A stretch of 26,528 bases of DNA from positions 1 to 26,528 of the IMG/VR virus record IMGVR_UViG_3300042887_001651; one strand, given 5' to 3'. Each line of letters opens with the position of its first letter. Within the stretch, counting starts at the first letter, position 1. Made by a program: the position numbers and the translations under genes. Below the pieces are notes generated by a model. That model was given only the letters and a program-made list of their open reading frames with translations, searched no databases and was not told where the DNA came from. Shown here piece by piece: positions 5,833 through 12,226 of the stretch. The DNA comes from a virus.

Positions 5833-7110
5833 TTAATTAGATAAAGGTGCTTTAATTGTTGGATGTGATTGATAATCGTCCATATAAAAATCCTCAGGTT
5901 GTAATTTAAAAACCAATTCATCAAATGTTGTATGAGGAATTTCATCTATTGCTGGACAATTAAATGTTGGTAATGAGAAAGGTTCTCTTGTTCTTGTCGG
6001 TACATCACCACACATTTCTAAAAATTCTAATATCTTATCATCATCATTTTGTGAATGACCATAATCCAATAAACCATTATACCCAAGTACGTCAATACCG
6101 TAATTAGTTCTTTCTTCTAATGTCATTTCTCTACCAATCTGTTCTTTAGCTTGTTCGATATGATTTGAATATAAATGAACATCTCCTAAATTACCAATCA
6201 ACTGGTCAGGAACCATATTTACTTCTTTTGCAATGATTTCCAATAACAATCCATAACTCGCAATGTTGAATGGTAAACCTAAGAATGTATCTACTGAACG
6301 TTGATTCCACATTAAAGAGATTGCTCTTGTTGGGATATTTAATTCATTTAATACTTCAGATGTTATCCTTTTATCTGGAGTCCAATCAAACTTTCTTTCA
6401 TTTTTTAAAATGAAAATTTCAAATCTTTGGTCATAACTCAACTCTCTTGTATAAACTTGAAATCCATAATGACAAGGTGGAAGTACGCATTGGTCTAATT
6501 CTCCAACATTCCAAGCTGATACAAGAAGTCTCCTAGAATCTGGGTTTATTTTAAGGTCTTGGATTAGGTTTGCGATTTGGTCTATTTGAGTGTTTCCCCC
6601 CACATAATCTTTAACGTGCCATTGTTTCCAACTTCTCCATTGTGACCCGTAAATTGGACCTAATTCACCCCACTTTTTAGCAAACTCATCATCAGTTTTG
6701 ATTTTGTCGATGAATTCTTCTTGTGTTAAAATAGGTTTATTATCAATATATTCAATCATTGGTTCCCAATGTTTTACATAATTCTTGTAAGCATCACCAT
6801 CCCAAATGTGACAATTATTATCAACCAAAAACTTAATATTTGTATCACCTCGTAAGAACCAAAGAAGTTCTGTTACGATTGTTTTAAATGGCATCTTCTT
6901 TGTAGTAAGTAAAGGAAAACCATCCTTCATATTGTGACGTATCTGTCTTCCGAATACTGAGATTGTTCCTGTACCTGTTCTGTCTTGTTTTGTTGCTCCG
7001 TTGTTAAGAATGTCTTGGAGTAAGTCCTGATATTGTTTATCTAATGTGTTCATGCACTTATTTCTTTGTTTAGGGTGTCTCCACTTTCCGTAGTTAGACC
7101 ATTTATTCAT
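5833..7110 (-). CDS. thyA: Thymidylate synthase (ThyA type) with large insertions
   Basis: Converts dUMP and methylene-THF to dTMP and DHF in the cytoplasm. Conserved blocks, numbered from the first Met: DRTGTGT (43-49), WFLRGDTN (84-91), WDGDAY (103-108), LGPIYGSQWRSW (150-161), PDSRRLLVSAWN (190-201), catalytic Cys213 in PPCHYGFQ, WNQRSVDTFLGLPFNIASY (268-286), GDVHLYSNH (309-317), DYQSHPTIKAP (412-422). All essential residues are present. It has 425 codons against about 264-316 in usual ThyA because of insertions at about 115-148, 222-262 and 329-378. The first contains a motif shared with other genes here (see findings). A start at Met20 (7053) would remove a 19-residue extension unlike other ThyA; the first Met is kept because of its 8-nt overlap (ATGAATAA) with the upstream gene. 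Confidence 0.96.
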   Translation of the reverse strand: MNKWSNYGKWRHPKQRNKCMNTLDKQYQDLLQDILNNGATKQDRTGTGTISVFGRQIRHNMKDGFPLLTTKKMPFKTIVTELLWFLRGDTNIKFLVDNNCHIWDGDAYKNYVKHWEPMIEYIDNKPILTQEEFIDKIKTDDEFAKKWGELGPIYGSQWRSWKQWHVKDYVGGNTQIDQIANLIQDLKINPDSRRLLVSAWNVGELDQCVLPPCHYGFQVYTRELSYDQRFEIFILKNERKFDWTPDKRITSEVLNELNIPTRAISLMWNQRSVDTFLGLPFNIASYGLLLEIIAKEVNMVPDQLIGNLGDVHLYSNHIEQAKEQIGREMTLEERTNYGIDVLGYNGLLDYGHSQNDDDKILEFLEMCGDVPTRTREPFSLPTFNCPAIDEIPHTTFDELVFKLQPEDFYMDDYQSHPTIKAPLSN

Positions 7111-7381
7111 TTTTATTTTGTTTTGATATGTAAAAATAAAGAGCAGTTATTGCGTTACCCCACTCTTTATACAATTCACTATTTGTATTCATCTCATTAT
7201 AGAATTCTTCTTTTGTTAGAAGTTCTCCCGGATTAGGTGGTTGACAAGAATTATCCTTACTATATGTTCCGTTTTGAAACATTGGATGCAACCATCGAAC
7301 GGTCGCCATACTATGTTCTGTTTCATAACATTCATATATTTGGTCCAAGGTCTCAACCATATTGGGGTCGTAATTATTCAT
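7103..7381 (-). CDS. Hypothetical protein with LTxEEF/KWG-type motif, 92 aa
   Basis: The start MNNYDPNMVETLDQIYECYE gives an 8-nt overlap (ATGAATAA) with the upstream gene, the junction type used repeatedly here; an ATG one codon earlier (7384) is equally possible, and the longer reading from 7450 would overlap by 77 nt and is unlikely. The C-terminal part contains GELLTKEEFYNEMNTNSELY then KEWG, related to the motif inserted in thymidylate synthase immediately downstream. No known family. It overlaps the thymidylate synthase start by 8 nt. Confidence 0.75.
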   Translation of the reverse strand: MNNYDPNMVETLDQIYECYETEHSMATVRWLHPMFQNGTYSKDNSCQPPNPGELLTKEEFYNEMNTNSELYKEWGNAITALYFYISKQNKNE

Positions 7382-7712
7382 CATACCAATTTTTAAATTC
7401 TTTATCTTGTAATATAAAACTTCTGATATCTGTAGGGTTAAGATAGTCATAATTTGTTACCACCGATAATTCAACATCATTCCAAGGAGTTAATAACTCA
7501 TCAATATACCTTAACTCTTTCCTTAACATTAATGATAATCCAAAGTCCGGAGGTGTTGATGGTGTTTGAAATATTTTACAATACTTTTCACCCTCATTAA
7601 TTTCTTTCCATTTTCCTTTAGGTATTGATATAAGTTTATCCTCTCTTATTAGGTAGTGTTCTCCGGAACTCAAATTAATTTTATCGGTTTCAAGTATCAC
7701 TCTATTCTCCAT
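7374..7712 (-). CDS. Hypothetical protein, 112 aa
   Basis: I chose Met at 7712 (MENRVILETDKINLSSGEHY): it gives an 11-nt overlap with the upstream gene, whereas the longest reading (7751) would overlap by 50 nt. The middle holds FQTPSTPPDFGLSLMLRKEL; the C-terminus reads PTDIRSFILQDKEFKNWYDE, a distant match to the TDxEFxxKWG motif of its neighbours. No known function. Confidence 0.7.
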   Translation of the reverse strand: MENRVILETDKINLSSGEHYLIREDKLISIPKGKWKEINEGEKYCKIFQTPSTPPDFGLSLMLRKELRYIDELLTPWNDVELSVVTNYDYLNPTDIRSFILQDKEFKNWYDE

Positions 7713-8205
7713 CCCACTCTTTTTGTCTTCCTTCATCAACTTTATTTTCAATATAGTTTCTCAGTTCTTCCATCGTTCTTAAAAACTCCAATCTCAATCG
7801 GTGGAATTCCTCATCTTTAATTTCATCCCAATGACTATAACTTTCAAAACAATAGTCGAATCCTTCTTCATCCATTCTATATCTAACAGATTCCCAAAGT
7901 TCCAAATCATCTTCCTCTTGTTCCAAAGATACCAATCCCAAGAAACTTCTTAATTGTTCATCAGATGGTCTTGCATTCTCGTGTTCATTTGGAATGGTGT
8001 ATGTTCTTCCGTAACTTGTTGTTAGAGGTTTTCCACCATTCATAATGTAGATGATACCTTTTGTGTTGGTCATCTCAATTATCTCGTGTTGGTCATCCAC
8101 AATCACATATTCAGATTCATCAATTTTGTATGCTCTGAACGTATCACCCTCAAAATTTAGTAATCCTAAATGGGGTTTTCTGTTTTTATTCTCGTATTTC
8201 GCCAT
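7702..8205 (-). CDS. Conserved phage protein, 167 aa, acidic helical C-terminus
   Basis: The N-terminal half is beta-like (HLGLLNFEGDTFRAYKIDES; GIIYIMNGGKPLTTSYGRTY). The C-terminal third is strongly acidic and helical (EEGFDYCFESYSHWDEIKDE, then EFHRLRLEFLRTMEELRNYI). The C-terminal pattern is familiar from other large phages without assigned function. It overlaps the small zinc-binding gene upstream by 20 nt and the next gene by 11 nt. Confidence 0.8.
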   Translation of the reverse strand: MAKYENKNRKPHLGLLNFEGDTFRAYKIDESEYVIVDDQHEIIEMTNTKGIIYIMNGGKPLTTSYGRTYTIPNEHENARPSDEQLRSFLGLVSLEQEEDDLELWESVRYRMDEEGFDYCFESYSHWDEIKDEEFHRLRLEFLRTMEELRNYIENKVDEGRQKEWDGE

Positions 8206-8335
8206 TTTTATTATTTATTTGGTTTATTAAATCTTCAACCATTTCATCAAACGGACATTTAATATTTATTTGTCCTTCAACGCAAGTATGTGAACACTCA
8301 TTACAAGGTTTTAACTCAAATAACATTTTATCCAT
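8186..8335 (-). CDS. Small putative zinc-binding protein, 49 aa
   Basis: A short gene starting MDKMLFELKPCNECSHTCVE and containing two Cys pairs or near-pairs (C11, C14, C18 and C27 in NIKCPFDEM), spaced like a small zinc ribbon or knuckle, followed by an acidic helix (EMVEDLINQINN). Support beyond length: the ATG overlaps the upstream stop by 8 nt (ATGGATAA), the same junction as its neighbours. It overlaps the next gene by 20 nt. Function unknown. Confidence 0.6.
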   Translation of the reverse strand: MDKMLFELKPCNECSHTCVEGQINIKCPFDEMVEDLINQINNKNGEIRE

Positions 8336-8546
8336 TTGCATGTTTTATTATTAACCTGTTTATTCTTCCTATTTTATTGAAACTATCCGCCCATTCTGCG
8401 TGGGTCTTTGGCTCACCAAATACTTCCAAATATATTTCTTTGGACAAAGGTAGTAATTTTGAGTAATATTTCCAACTATTAAAGTCGGGTAATTCAAAAG
8501 TTGTTTGAATTGGTTGGTTTATGTATGTCGTTATTTCCTTATCCAT
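8328..8546 (-). CDS. Hypothetical protein, 72 aa
   Basis: I start it at 8546 (MDKEITTYINQPIQTTFELP), where the ATG overlaps the stop of the repeat-bearing gene by 8 nt (ATGGATAA). The longer reading from 8597 would overlap that gene by 59 nt. The rest is helical (NSWKYYSKLLPLSKEIYLEV; THAEWADSFNKIGRINRLII). No family recognised. The choice of start matters, because it implies that the upstream repeat-bearing frame is translated to its end at 8539. Confidence 0.7.
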   Translation of the reverse strand: MDKEITTYINQPIQTTFELPDFNSWKYYSKLLPLSKEIYLEVFGEPKTHAEWADSFNKIGRINRLIIKHANG

Positions 8547-9075
8547 TGGTGTGTTGGTAATATAATTCTTCAACATCTCTGTTGAAATAAAATTCATTTT
8601 GATTGTCGGTGGTTTGAATCTCTTTGTAGTGTTCCTCCACCTTTATTAAATCGGTTGGGGTTATAATTCCAGTTGATGTTACCCCCATTTTGTAGTGTTC
8701 CTCCACCATATTGCTATTGTTGAAAATCCTGCAGTTGGTTGATGTTACCCCCATTTTGTAGTGTTCCTCCACCTGGGAAATCTGTATCTGCAAAAGTAGA
8801 ATTGTTGATGTTACCCCCATTTTGTAGTGTTCCTCCACCCATATCTTTGTTATGTCCTTAATTTGTTGGTTATCCATACTAAAATAGTCTTCAAAAAACT
8901 TCCAAATTTCTCTATAACTCACATAAACATACCCATTTTTTTTATTGTGTTGCAAGATACATTTTCCATCTTTCATATGAAAAATATAATCAGGGTATTC
9001 TTTCATAATGAATGGAACCATATGACTATAATTCTCATTCAACCACTTAATACAAAGTTTTTCTAGTTTAGTCAT
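8539..9075 (-). CDS. Phage protein whose C-terminal half is a 22-residue repeat (carries the CRISPR-like array)
   Basis: Start at 9075 (MTKLEKLCIKWLNENYSHMV) overlaps the upstream stop by 8 nt (ATGACTAA); the longer frame to 9219 would run over the upstream gene. Residues 1-80 form a small alpha/beta domain (YPDYIFHMKDGKCILQ; GYVYVSYREIWKFFEDYF; QQIKDITKIW) similar in layout to tagged proteins such as 20919-21239. From residue 80 the protein is VEEHYKMGVTST plus 10 unrelated residues, three times, then VEEHYKEIQTT plus 11, then VEELYYQHTNG. All five units are 22 residues apart. At DNA level the first three repeats are identical over 36 bp. Function unknown. The last unit ends in an 8-nt overlap with the next gene, so the repeat region appears genuinely translated. 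Confidence 0.75.
   Translation of the reverse strand: MTKLEKLCIKWLNENYSHMVPFIMKEYPDYIFHMKDGKCILQHNKKNGYVYVSYREIWKFFEDYFSMDNQQIKDITKIWVEEHYKMGVTSTILLLQIQISQVEEHYKMGVTSTNCRIFNNSNMVEEHYKMGVTSTGIITPTDLIKVEEHYKEIQTTDNQNEFYFNRDVEELYYQHTNG
8623..8839 (-). CRISPR. CRISPR-like array: three perfect 36-bp repeats, one degenerate end repeat, three 30-bp spacers
   Basis: Full repeats at 8672-8707, 8738-8773 and 8804-8839 are identical (plus strand begins GTTGATGTTACCCCC and ends GTAGTGTTCCTCCACC). A fourth copy at the left end keeps only its last 19 bases (8623-8641). Spacers at 8642-8671, 8708-8737 and 8774-8803 are each exactly 30 bp and unrelated to each other. Identity stops exactly at the repeat edges. 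The degenerate copy has lost its 3' half when read on the minus strand, as in the leader-distal repeat of a CRISPR array, so minus-strand transcription fits. 36/30 is usual for Bacteroidota type II-C and VI-B arrays. Against a classic array: it lies in frame within a phage gene, the repeat codes for part of that protein, repeat ends pair poorly, and no cas gene is in the window. Confidence 0.5.
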
Positions 9076-9259
9076 TACTCTCTTCATAAATTTTATAATC
9101 AAAATACCAAGGACTTGGGTCACCCTCGTTTTCATTTTTAACAACTTCTTCGGCAGCCGCCTTAGCCTCCTCGTAACTATAATACGATTCCAAGAATTGA
9201 CGAGAATCCGTATCAACAAATGGTTCTCGGTGACTATTTTTCCAAACTATAATATACAT
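9068..9259 (-). CDS. Conserved small phage protein, 63 aa
   Basis: Reads MYIIVWKNSHREPFVDTDSR, then ESYYSYEEAKAAAEEVVKNE and DPSPWYFDYKIYEE. The strand-then-helix plan with YxSYEEAxxAAE is familiar from other large phages; function unknown. Its start shares one base with the upstream stop (TAATG), and its stop overlaps the array gene's start by 8 nt. Confidence 0.8.
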   Translation of the reverse strand: MYIIVWKNSHREPFVDTDSRQFLESYYSYEEAKAAAEEVVKNENEGDPSPWYFDYKIYEESND

Positions 9260-9693
9260 TACTCAACGATTTTATTCGATTCGTTATTATCAATCTCTTT
9301 CATCTTCCCAACCATCTTCTCTAATCCGGAAAACATTGTCTTTCTTTTTTCCTCATACATTTGTCTCATATCTTCTTGTCTTCCATCATCGATAAAAGTT
9401 TTACTAACTAAATTTTCAATAGTATTGTGTAATTTTTCTTTAATACTCATTGGTGAAGATTCAATTGGTATGAAGATAATTTTCACAACTTCGTACCTAT
9501 CAAATTTCAAATTAAACTTAACCGACCGGGTATATTTTTCAATAACTTCCAACTCAACGTTTATATAAACCGTCGGGCCTAATTCGGTCCAAAACAATTT
9601 TCCGTCTTCTTGGGGATTCGGTAACTGAACTCGTATGTTTGAACCAATAACATTGTCCAACATAAAATCTATATATTTTTTAGTGATACTCAT
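9259..9693 (-). CDS. Hypothetical protein, 144 aa
   Basis: The first two thirds look beta-rich (SNIRVQLPNPQEDGKLFWTE; TVYINVELEVIEKYTRSVKF; YEVVKIIFIPIES); the end is a charged helix (DMRQMYEEKRKTMFSGLEKM). No family recognised. It overlaps the upstream membrane-protein gene by 4 nt (ATGA) and the next gene by 1 nt. Confidence 0.75.
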   Translation of the reverse strand: MSITKKYIDFMLDNVIGSNIRVQLPNPQEDGKLFWTELGPTVYINVELEVIEKYTRSVKFNLKFDRYEVVKIIFIPIESSPMSIKEKLHNTIENLVSKTFIDDGRQEDMRQMYEEKRKTMFSGLEKMVGKMKEIDNNESNKIVE

Positions 9694-10049
9694 TTTTTCT
9701 TCTTTTGATTTTTAATAATATAATTAATACTTTCTCTCATCTTTTTATACTCGTCTGATTCCATATATTCTTTAGTAAAAAATTCCCGTTTCATTCTGAA
9801 TTTTTCTTCACCCAAAAATGGGAAACCCCACATTGATGGTGTATTAGTAAAAACCAAGTTTTGTCCGTTGGCTTGTCTAACTTTATATTGAATCTTAAAA
9901 TGATATGGAAATATCGTATGCCATTTTGGGTGAGTATAATTTTTCTTATCAAACGGATACATTATTAAAGATAAAATTGTAATCGTTAAAATTGATATTA
10001 TCCACCCACCTAATAGTGCAATACCTAACCCTAATACTAATGCTTCCAT
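9690..10049 (-). CDS. N-terminally anchored membrane protein, 119 aa
   Basis: A long hydrophobic N-terminus (ALVLGLGIALLGGWIISILT, then ITILSLIMYPF) can form one long or two short transmembrane segments. The soluble basic remainder (HPKWHTIFPYHFKIQYKVRQ) ends in a lysine run. Function unknown. It overlaps the upstream gene by 13 nt. Confidence 0.75.
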   Translation of the reverse strand: MEALVLGLGIALLGGWIISILTITILSLIMYPFDKKNYTHPKWHTIFPYHFKIQYKVRQANGQNLVFTNTPSMWGFPFLGEEKFRMKREFFTKEYMESDEYKKMRESINYIIKNQKKKK

Positions 10050-10705
10050 TTTAATTTTCTTTTTGGTGTTGGTTCATAATATTCATTATCCCAATCAGGT
10101 TCTGTAGGTGGTGTATACACCGGATTATATTCCATACCAGTTTCATAGTTATTACTAAACCATAATTTATATCTTTCTTCGTAAGTCAATTCCTCACAAC
10201 AATCTTCACCCCACTTTTGGTAGAACTCATCATCGGTTAATAATTTGTTGACAAATTCTTCTTGAGTTAAGGGTCTAAATCCGTATTGAAATGATGGGTT
10301 TGTGAAATGTTCGTAATACCCATCAAACTCAACTAAACATCCATCTAAATAACCTTTTATCCTATCAAATCCGTTTTTAACACCATCAATAACATAAACC
10401 AAATAATCCTTATACAATCTATCGTTTGTATTCATCGGAATGATATCAGGATTAGGTTCACCACCACGTAATTGATTTAGAATCTCTTGGTCAATTTCTT
10501 TTTGAACTTCTTTAAATATCTCGGAAGTTAATTCGTCGTGTTCTTTCTGTTTTTGAATTTCCCTTTCAAAAGTTTCCGGAGTTAATTGATGTAAAGAATC
10601 CATTTTGAAATGTTGAGTCGGTATGGTGAATACTTCATAACCATCTATTGGATTACCATTTATGGTAATACCATTTTTAATATATTCGTAAATTGTGTTA
10701 TCCAT
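10037..10705 (-). CDS. Phage protein carrying the LTQEEF/TDDEF/KWGE motif, 222 aa
   Basis: N-terminal part: beta start (GITINGNPIDGYEVFTIPTQ), then an acidic helix region (DELTSEIFKEVQKEIDQEIL). Residues 146-167 (LTQEEFVNKLLTDDEFYQ, then KWGE) match residues 128-149 of the thymidylate synthase in this window at 16 of 22 positions. The tail is rich in P, E, Y and D and ends KRKLKWKH. No known family. The shared motif suggests exchange of a short module between unrelated phage genes, or a common binding partner. Confidence 0.75.
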   Translation of the reverse strand: MDNTIYEYIKNGITINGNPIDGYEVFTIPTQHFKMDSLHQLTPETFEREIQKQKEHDELTSEIFKEVQKEIDQEILNQLRGGEPNPDIIPMNTNDRLYKDYLVYVIDGVKNGFDRIKGYLDGCLVEFDGYYEHFTNPSFQYGFRPLTQEEFVNKLLTDDEFYQKWGEDCCEELTYEERYKLWFSNNYETGMEYNPVYTPPTEPDWDNEYYEPTPKRKLKWKH

Positions 10706-10710
10706 TTTAA

Positions 10711-11160
10711 TTATAATTTATTCATCCACAAAAAATATTCTGTGGTGTTTGAGGAACCTGTTGAGATGTCCACAAACTTGGTTCCCAATATTGTTCCGTT
10801 TGTTATATTGTTTGATAATATCGAACCACTCAAATTACCCCAAGGAGTTTCATACAAACTTAAATTATATCCGGAACCGGTTGGTGTTAAGTGATACGTA
10901 GTTTGATACCCGTTGTAAGTGTAAGTTGATGACGTTAAAAAGATTAACGTGTCGTTAGTACTCATAACCGTTCCCATCGGACCAACTCGGTAATAAAATA
11001 TTCTCCAAGTTTGTCCAACCAAACTTTCGCCAGTAATAACACCACCATTCCCGGGTGGTATAATGATAATATCCCCTGTGTTATCTATAGGACCTTCGTG
11101 AACTTCAGGAACATAACACGATGTTAACACGAAGCATAATAATAAAATTAATTTTTTCAT
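10711..11160 (-). CDS. Phage-encoded lipoprotein, 149 aa
   Basis: A signal peptide with lipobox (MKKLILLLCFVLTSCYVPEV) predicts cleavage before Cys15 and lipidation. The mature part starts with a P/G-rich linker (DIIIIPPGNGGVITGESL) and continues into a beta-rich, T/S/N/Y-rich domain (DTLIFLTSSTYTYNGYQTTY). It resembles small outer-membrane or periplasmic lipoproteins of Bacteroidota such as lipocalin-like folds, but no motif fixes the family. A phage lipoprotein exposed in an infected cell could mask a receptor and exclude other phages; that is inference. Confidence 0.8.
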   Translation of the reverse strand: MKKLILLLCFVLTSCYVPEVHEGPIDNTGDIIIIPPGNGGVITGESLVGQTWRIFYYRVGPMGTVMSTNDTLIFLTSSTYTYNGYQTTYHLTPTGSGYNLSLYETPWGNLSGSILSNNITNGTILGTKFVDISTGSSNTTEYFLWMNKL

Positions 11161-11161
11161 C

Positions 11162-11365
11162 TTACCCTAATTTTTTTTGTAATTCTTGCCAATAACCATC
11201 TTCGTTTTGATATCTCCGAACCACCTCAACTTCGTTAGGGAACCCCAATGATAGTTTTACTTGATTACCAATATCAGCACTCATTATGGTTTTAAATAAG
11301 TTTGTCATAAATGACCCTGATGTTCCTTTCATAAAGAACATAAATTCTAATTCTGTTTGTTCCAT
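11162..11365 (-). CDS. Conserved small phage protein, 67 aa
   Basis: Reads EQTELEFMFFMKGTSGSFMT, then LFKTIMSADIGNQVKLSLGF and PNEVEVVRRYQNEDGYWQEL. The helical pattern with GFPxEVExxxRYxxExGYW is known to me from other Bacteroidota phages as a protein of unknown function. It is followed after 1 nt by the lipoprotein start. Confidence 0.75.
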   Translation of the reverse strand: MEQTELEFMFFMKGTSGSFMTNLFKTIMSADIGNQVKLSLGFPNEVEVVRRYQNEDGYWQELQKKLG

Positions 11366-11369
11366 ATTC

Positions 11370-11618
11370 TTAATTTATTAATTCATCAATATCTATGTTG
11401 TTATCGGATAAAACTTCGTAAATTCTGTCAAACACATCTTGAATTACATCAAATGAGTCATACTCAGTAGTATCATCCTCATACTTTCTTTCAACTTGTT
11501 TTTTTAAATTTCTTGTTATGTCAAATAATGCGGATGCCATATCCAAAGATTTAACCGCTCTCAAATGAGCCATTCTGTCATCCGGGTCGTTTAAGTTATA
11601 CGATAATGTTGCTTTCAT
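11370..11618 (-). CDS. Conserved small phage protein, 82 aa
   Basis: I start at 11618 (MKATLSYNLNDPDDRMAHLR), because phage homologues I recall begin MKATL-x-F/Y-L; the longer reading to 11687 lies inside the upstream gene. Then AVKSLDMASALFDITRNLKK and an acidic tail ending DNNIDIDELIN. The protein is common in tailed phages, with no defined function. It overlaps the upstream gene by 23 nt. Confidence 0.75.
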   Translation of the reverse strand: MKATLSYNLNDPDDRMAHLRAVKSLDMASALFDITRNLKKQVERKYEDDTTEYDSFDVIQDVFDRIYEVLSDNNIDIDELIN

Positions 11619-11814
11619 ATTCTTTTTGTTTTTCAAATTGTTTTCTACCAATACATTTTGTTTCTTCTTTTGTATCCCACAGACCACCTCTTTTATCCGG
11701 AGGTATCATATGACAATTGTGGGACTTGTCGTGTTTCATTGAATGTCCGATAATCATATCGTTAAATTTATTTCTAACAACCCAAGGACATTCTTTACAG
11801 GATTTCTTACACAT
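11596..11814 (-). CDS. Cys/His-rich zinc-binding protein (DUF6283-like), 72 aa
   Basis: Starts MCKKSCKECPWVVRNKFNDM and contains HSMKHDKSHNCHMIPPDK and TKCIGRKQFEK. The spacing Cx3CxxCPW ... H ... HNCHM ... C resembles the small DUF6283-type zinc-binding phage/bacterial proteins, as I recall that family. The role is unknown. The gene follows its neighbour by 4 nt and overlaps the next by 23 nt. Confidence 0.65.
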   Translation of the reverse strand: MCKKSCKECPWVVRNKFNDMIIGHSMKHDKSHNCHMIPPDKRGGLWDTKEETKCIGRKQFEKQKEYESNIIV

Positions 11815-11818
11815 AATT

Positions 11819-12226
11819 TTAATATAAGTCTTCCGAAAATAATGTTGTTCTTAAATCTTTTGTTTGACCGGCGTCAAATGCTATTTGACCTCCTTCTTCT
11901 CTATCCACAAATCTATTTGTGTTTGTTAAGAATCCTTGTTCGTATTCTCCAACACCATCTTCCGCATTTGTAACACTTCGTAATCCGGTTAAACTACTCA
12001 TCGTCCACATACATTGTCCGTGTCTATGTCCCAACACTACCAATCCTCTATCACAATTTTTTGGTAGGACACCATCAATTACTTTTTGCAAAGGTATATC
12101 TTTATACCAAATTGCCGCACACAATATGTATTCTTTTTTTTTCGTGATTTCGTTTAATTCAATCTCATTAATTTCTTCACCCATTGACAAGTGGTATTTT
12201 ACGATTTCTTCTCTTTTGTTATCCAT
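11819..12226 (-). CDS. Conserved tailed-phage protein, 135 aa
   Basis: Two recognisable blocks: EYILCAAIWYKDIPLQ followed by NCDRGLVVLGHRHGQC, and QGFLTNTNRFVDREEGGQIA followed by FDAGQTKDLRTTLFSEDLY. This combination (ILCAAI-x-Y-x-D ... G-x-RH ... GFLT-x-x-x-RFVDR-x-E-A ... SEDLY) occurs in many tailed phages as a hypothetical protein. Conserved His, Cys and Arg residues suggest an enzyme or metal site, not proven. It overlaps the upstream gene by 28 nt. Confidence 0.8.
   Translation of the reverse strand: MDNKREEIVKYHLSMGEEINEIELNEITKKKEYILCAAIWYKDIPLQKVIDGVLPKNCDRGLVVLGHRHGQCMWTMSSLTGLRSVTNAEDGVGEYEQGFLTNTNRFVDREEGGQIAFDAGQTKDLRTTLFSEDLY

Noticed and set aside
9076-9219. Extension of the repeat-bearing gene upstream to 9219
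   Set aside because: It would overlap the conserved 63-aa gene over almost its whole length, and the residues are basic and unlike the rest; the ATG at 9075 gives the common 8-nt overlap.
8539-9259. Cas genes next to the CRISPR-like array
   Set aside because: All neighbouring genes were read in both strands; none shows HEPN (RxxxxH), HNH/RuvC or Cas1/Cas2 features. If the array is active it must use host machinery.
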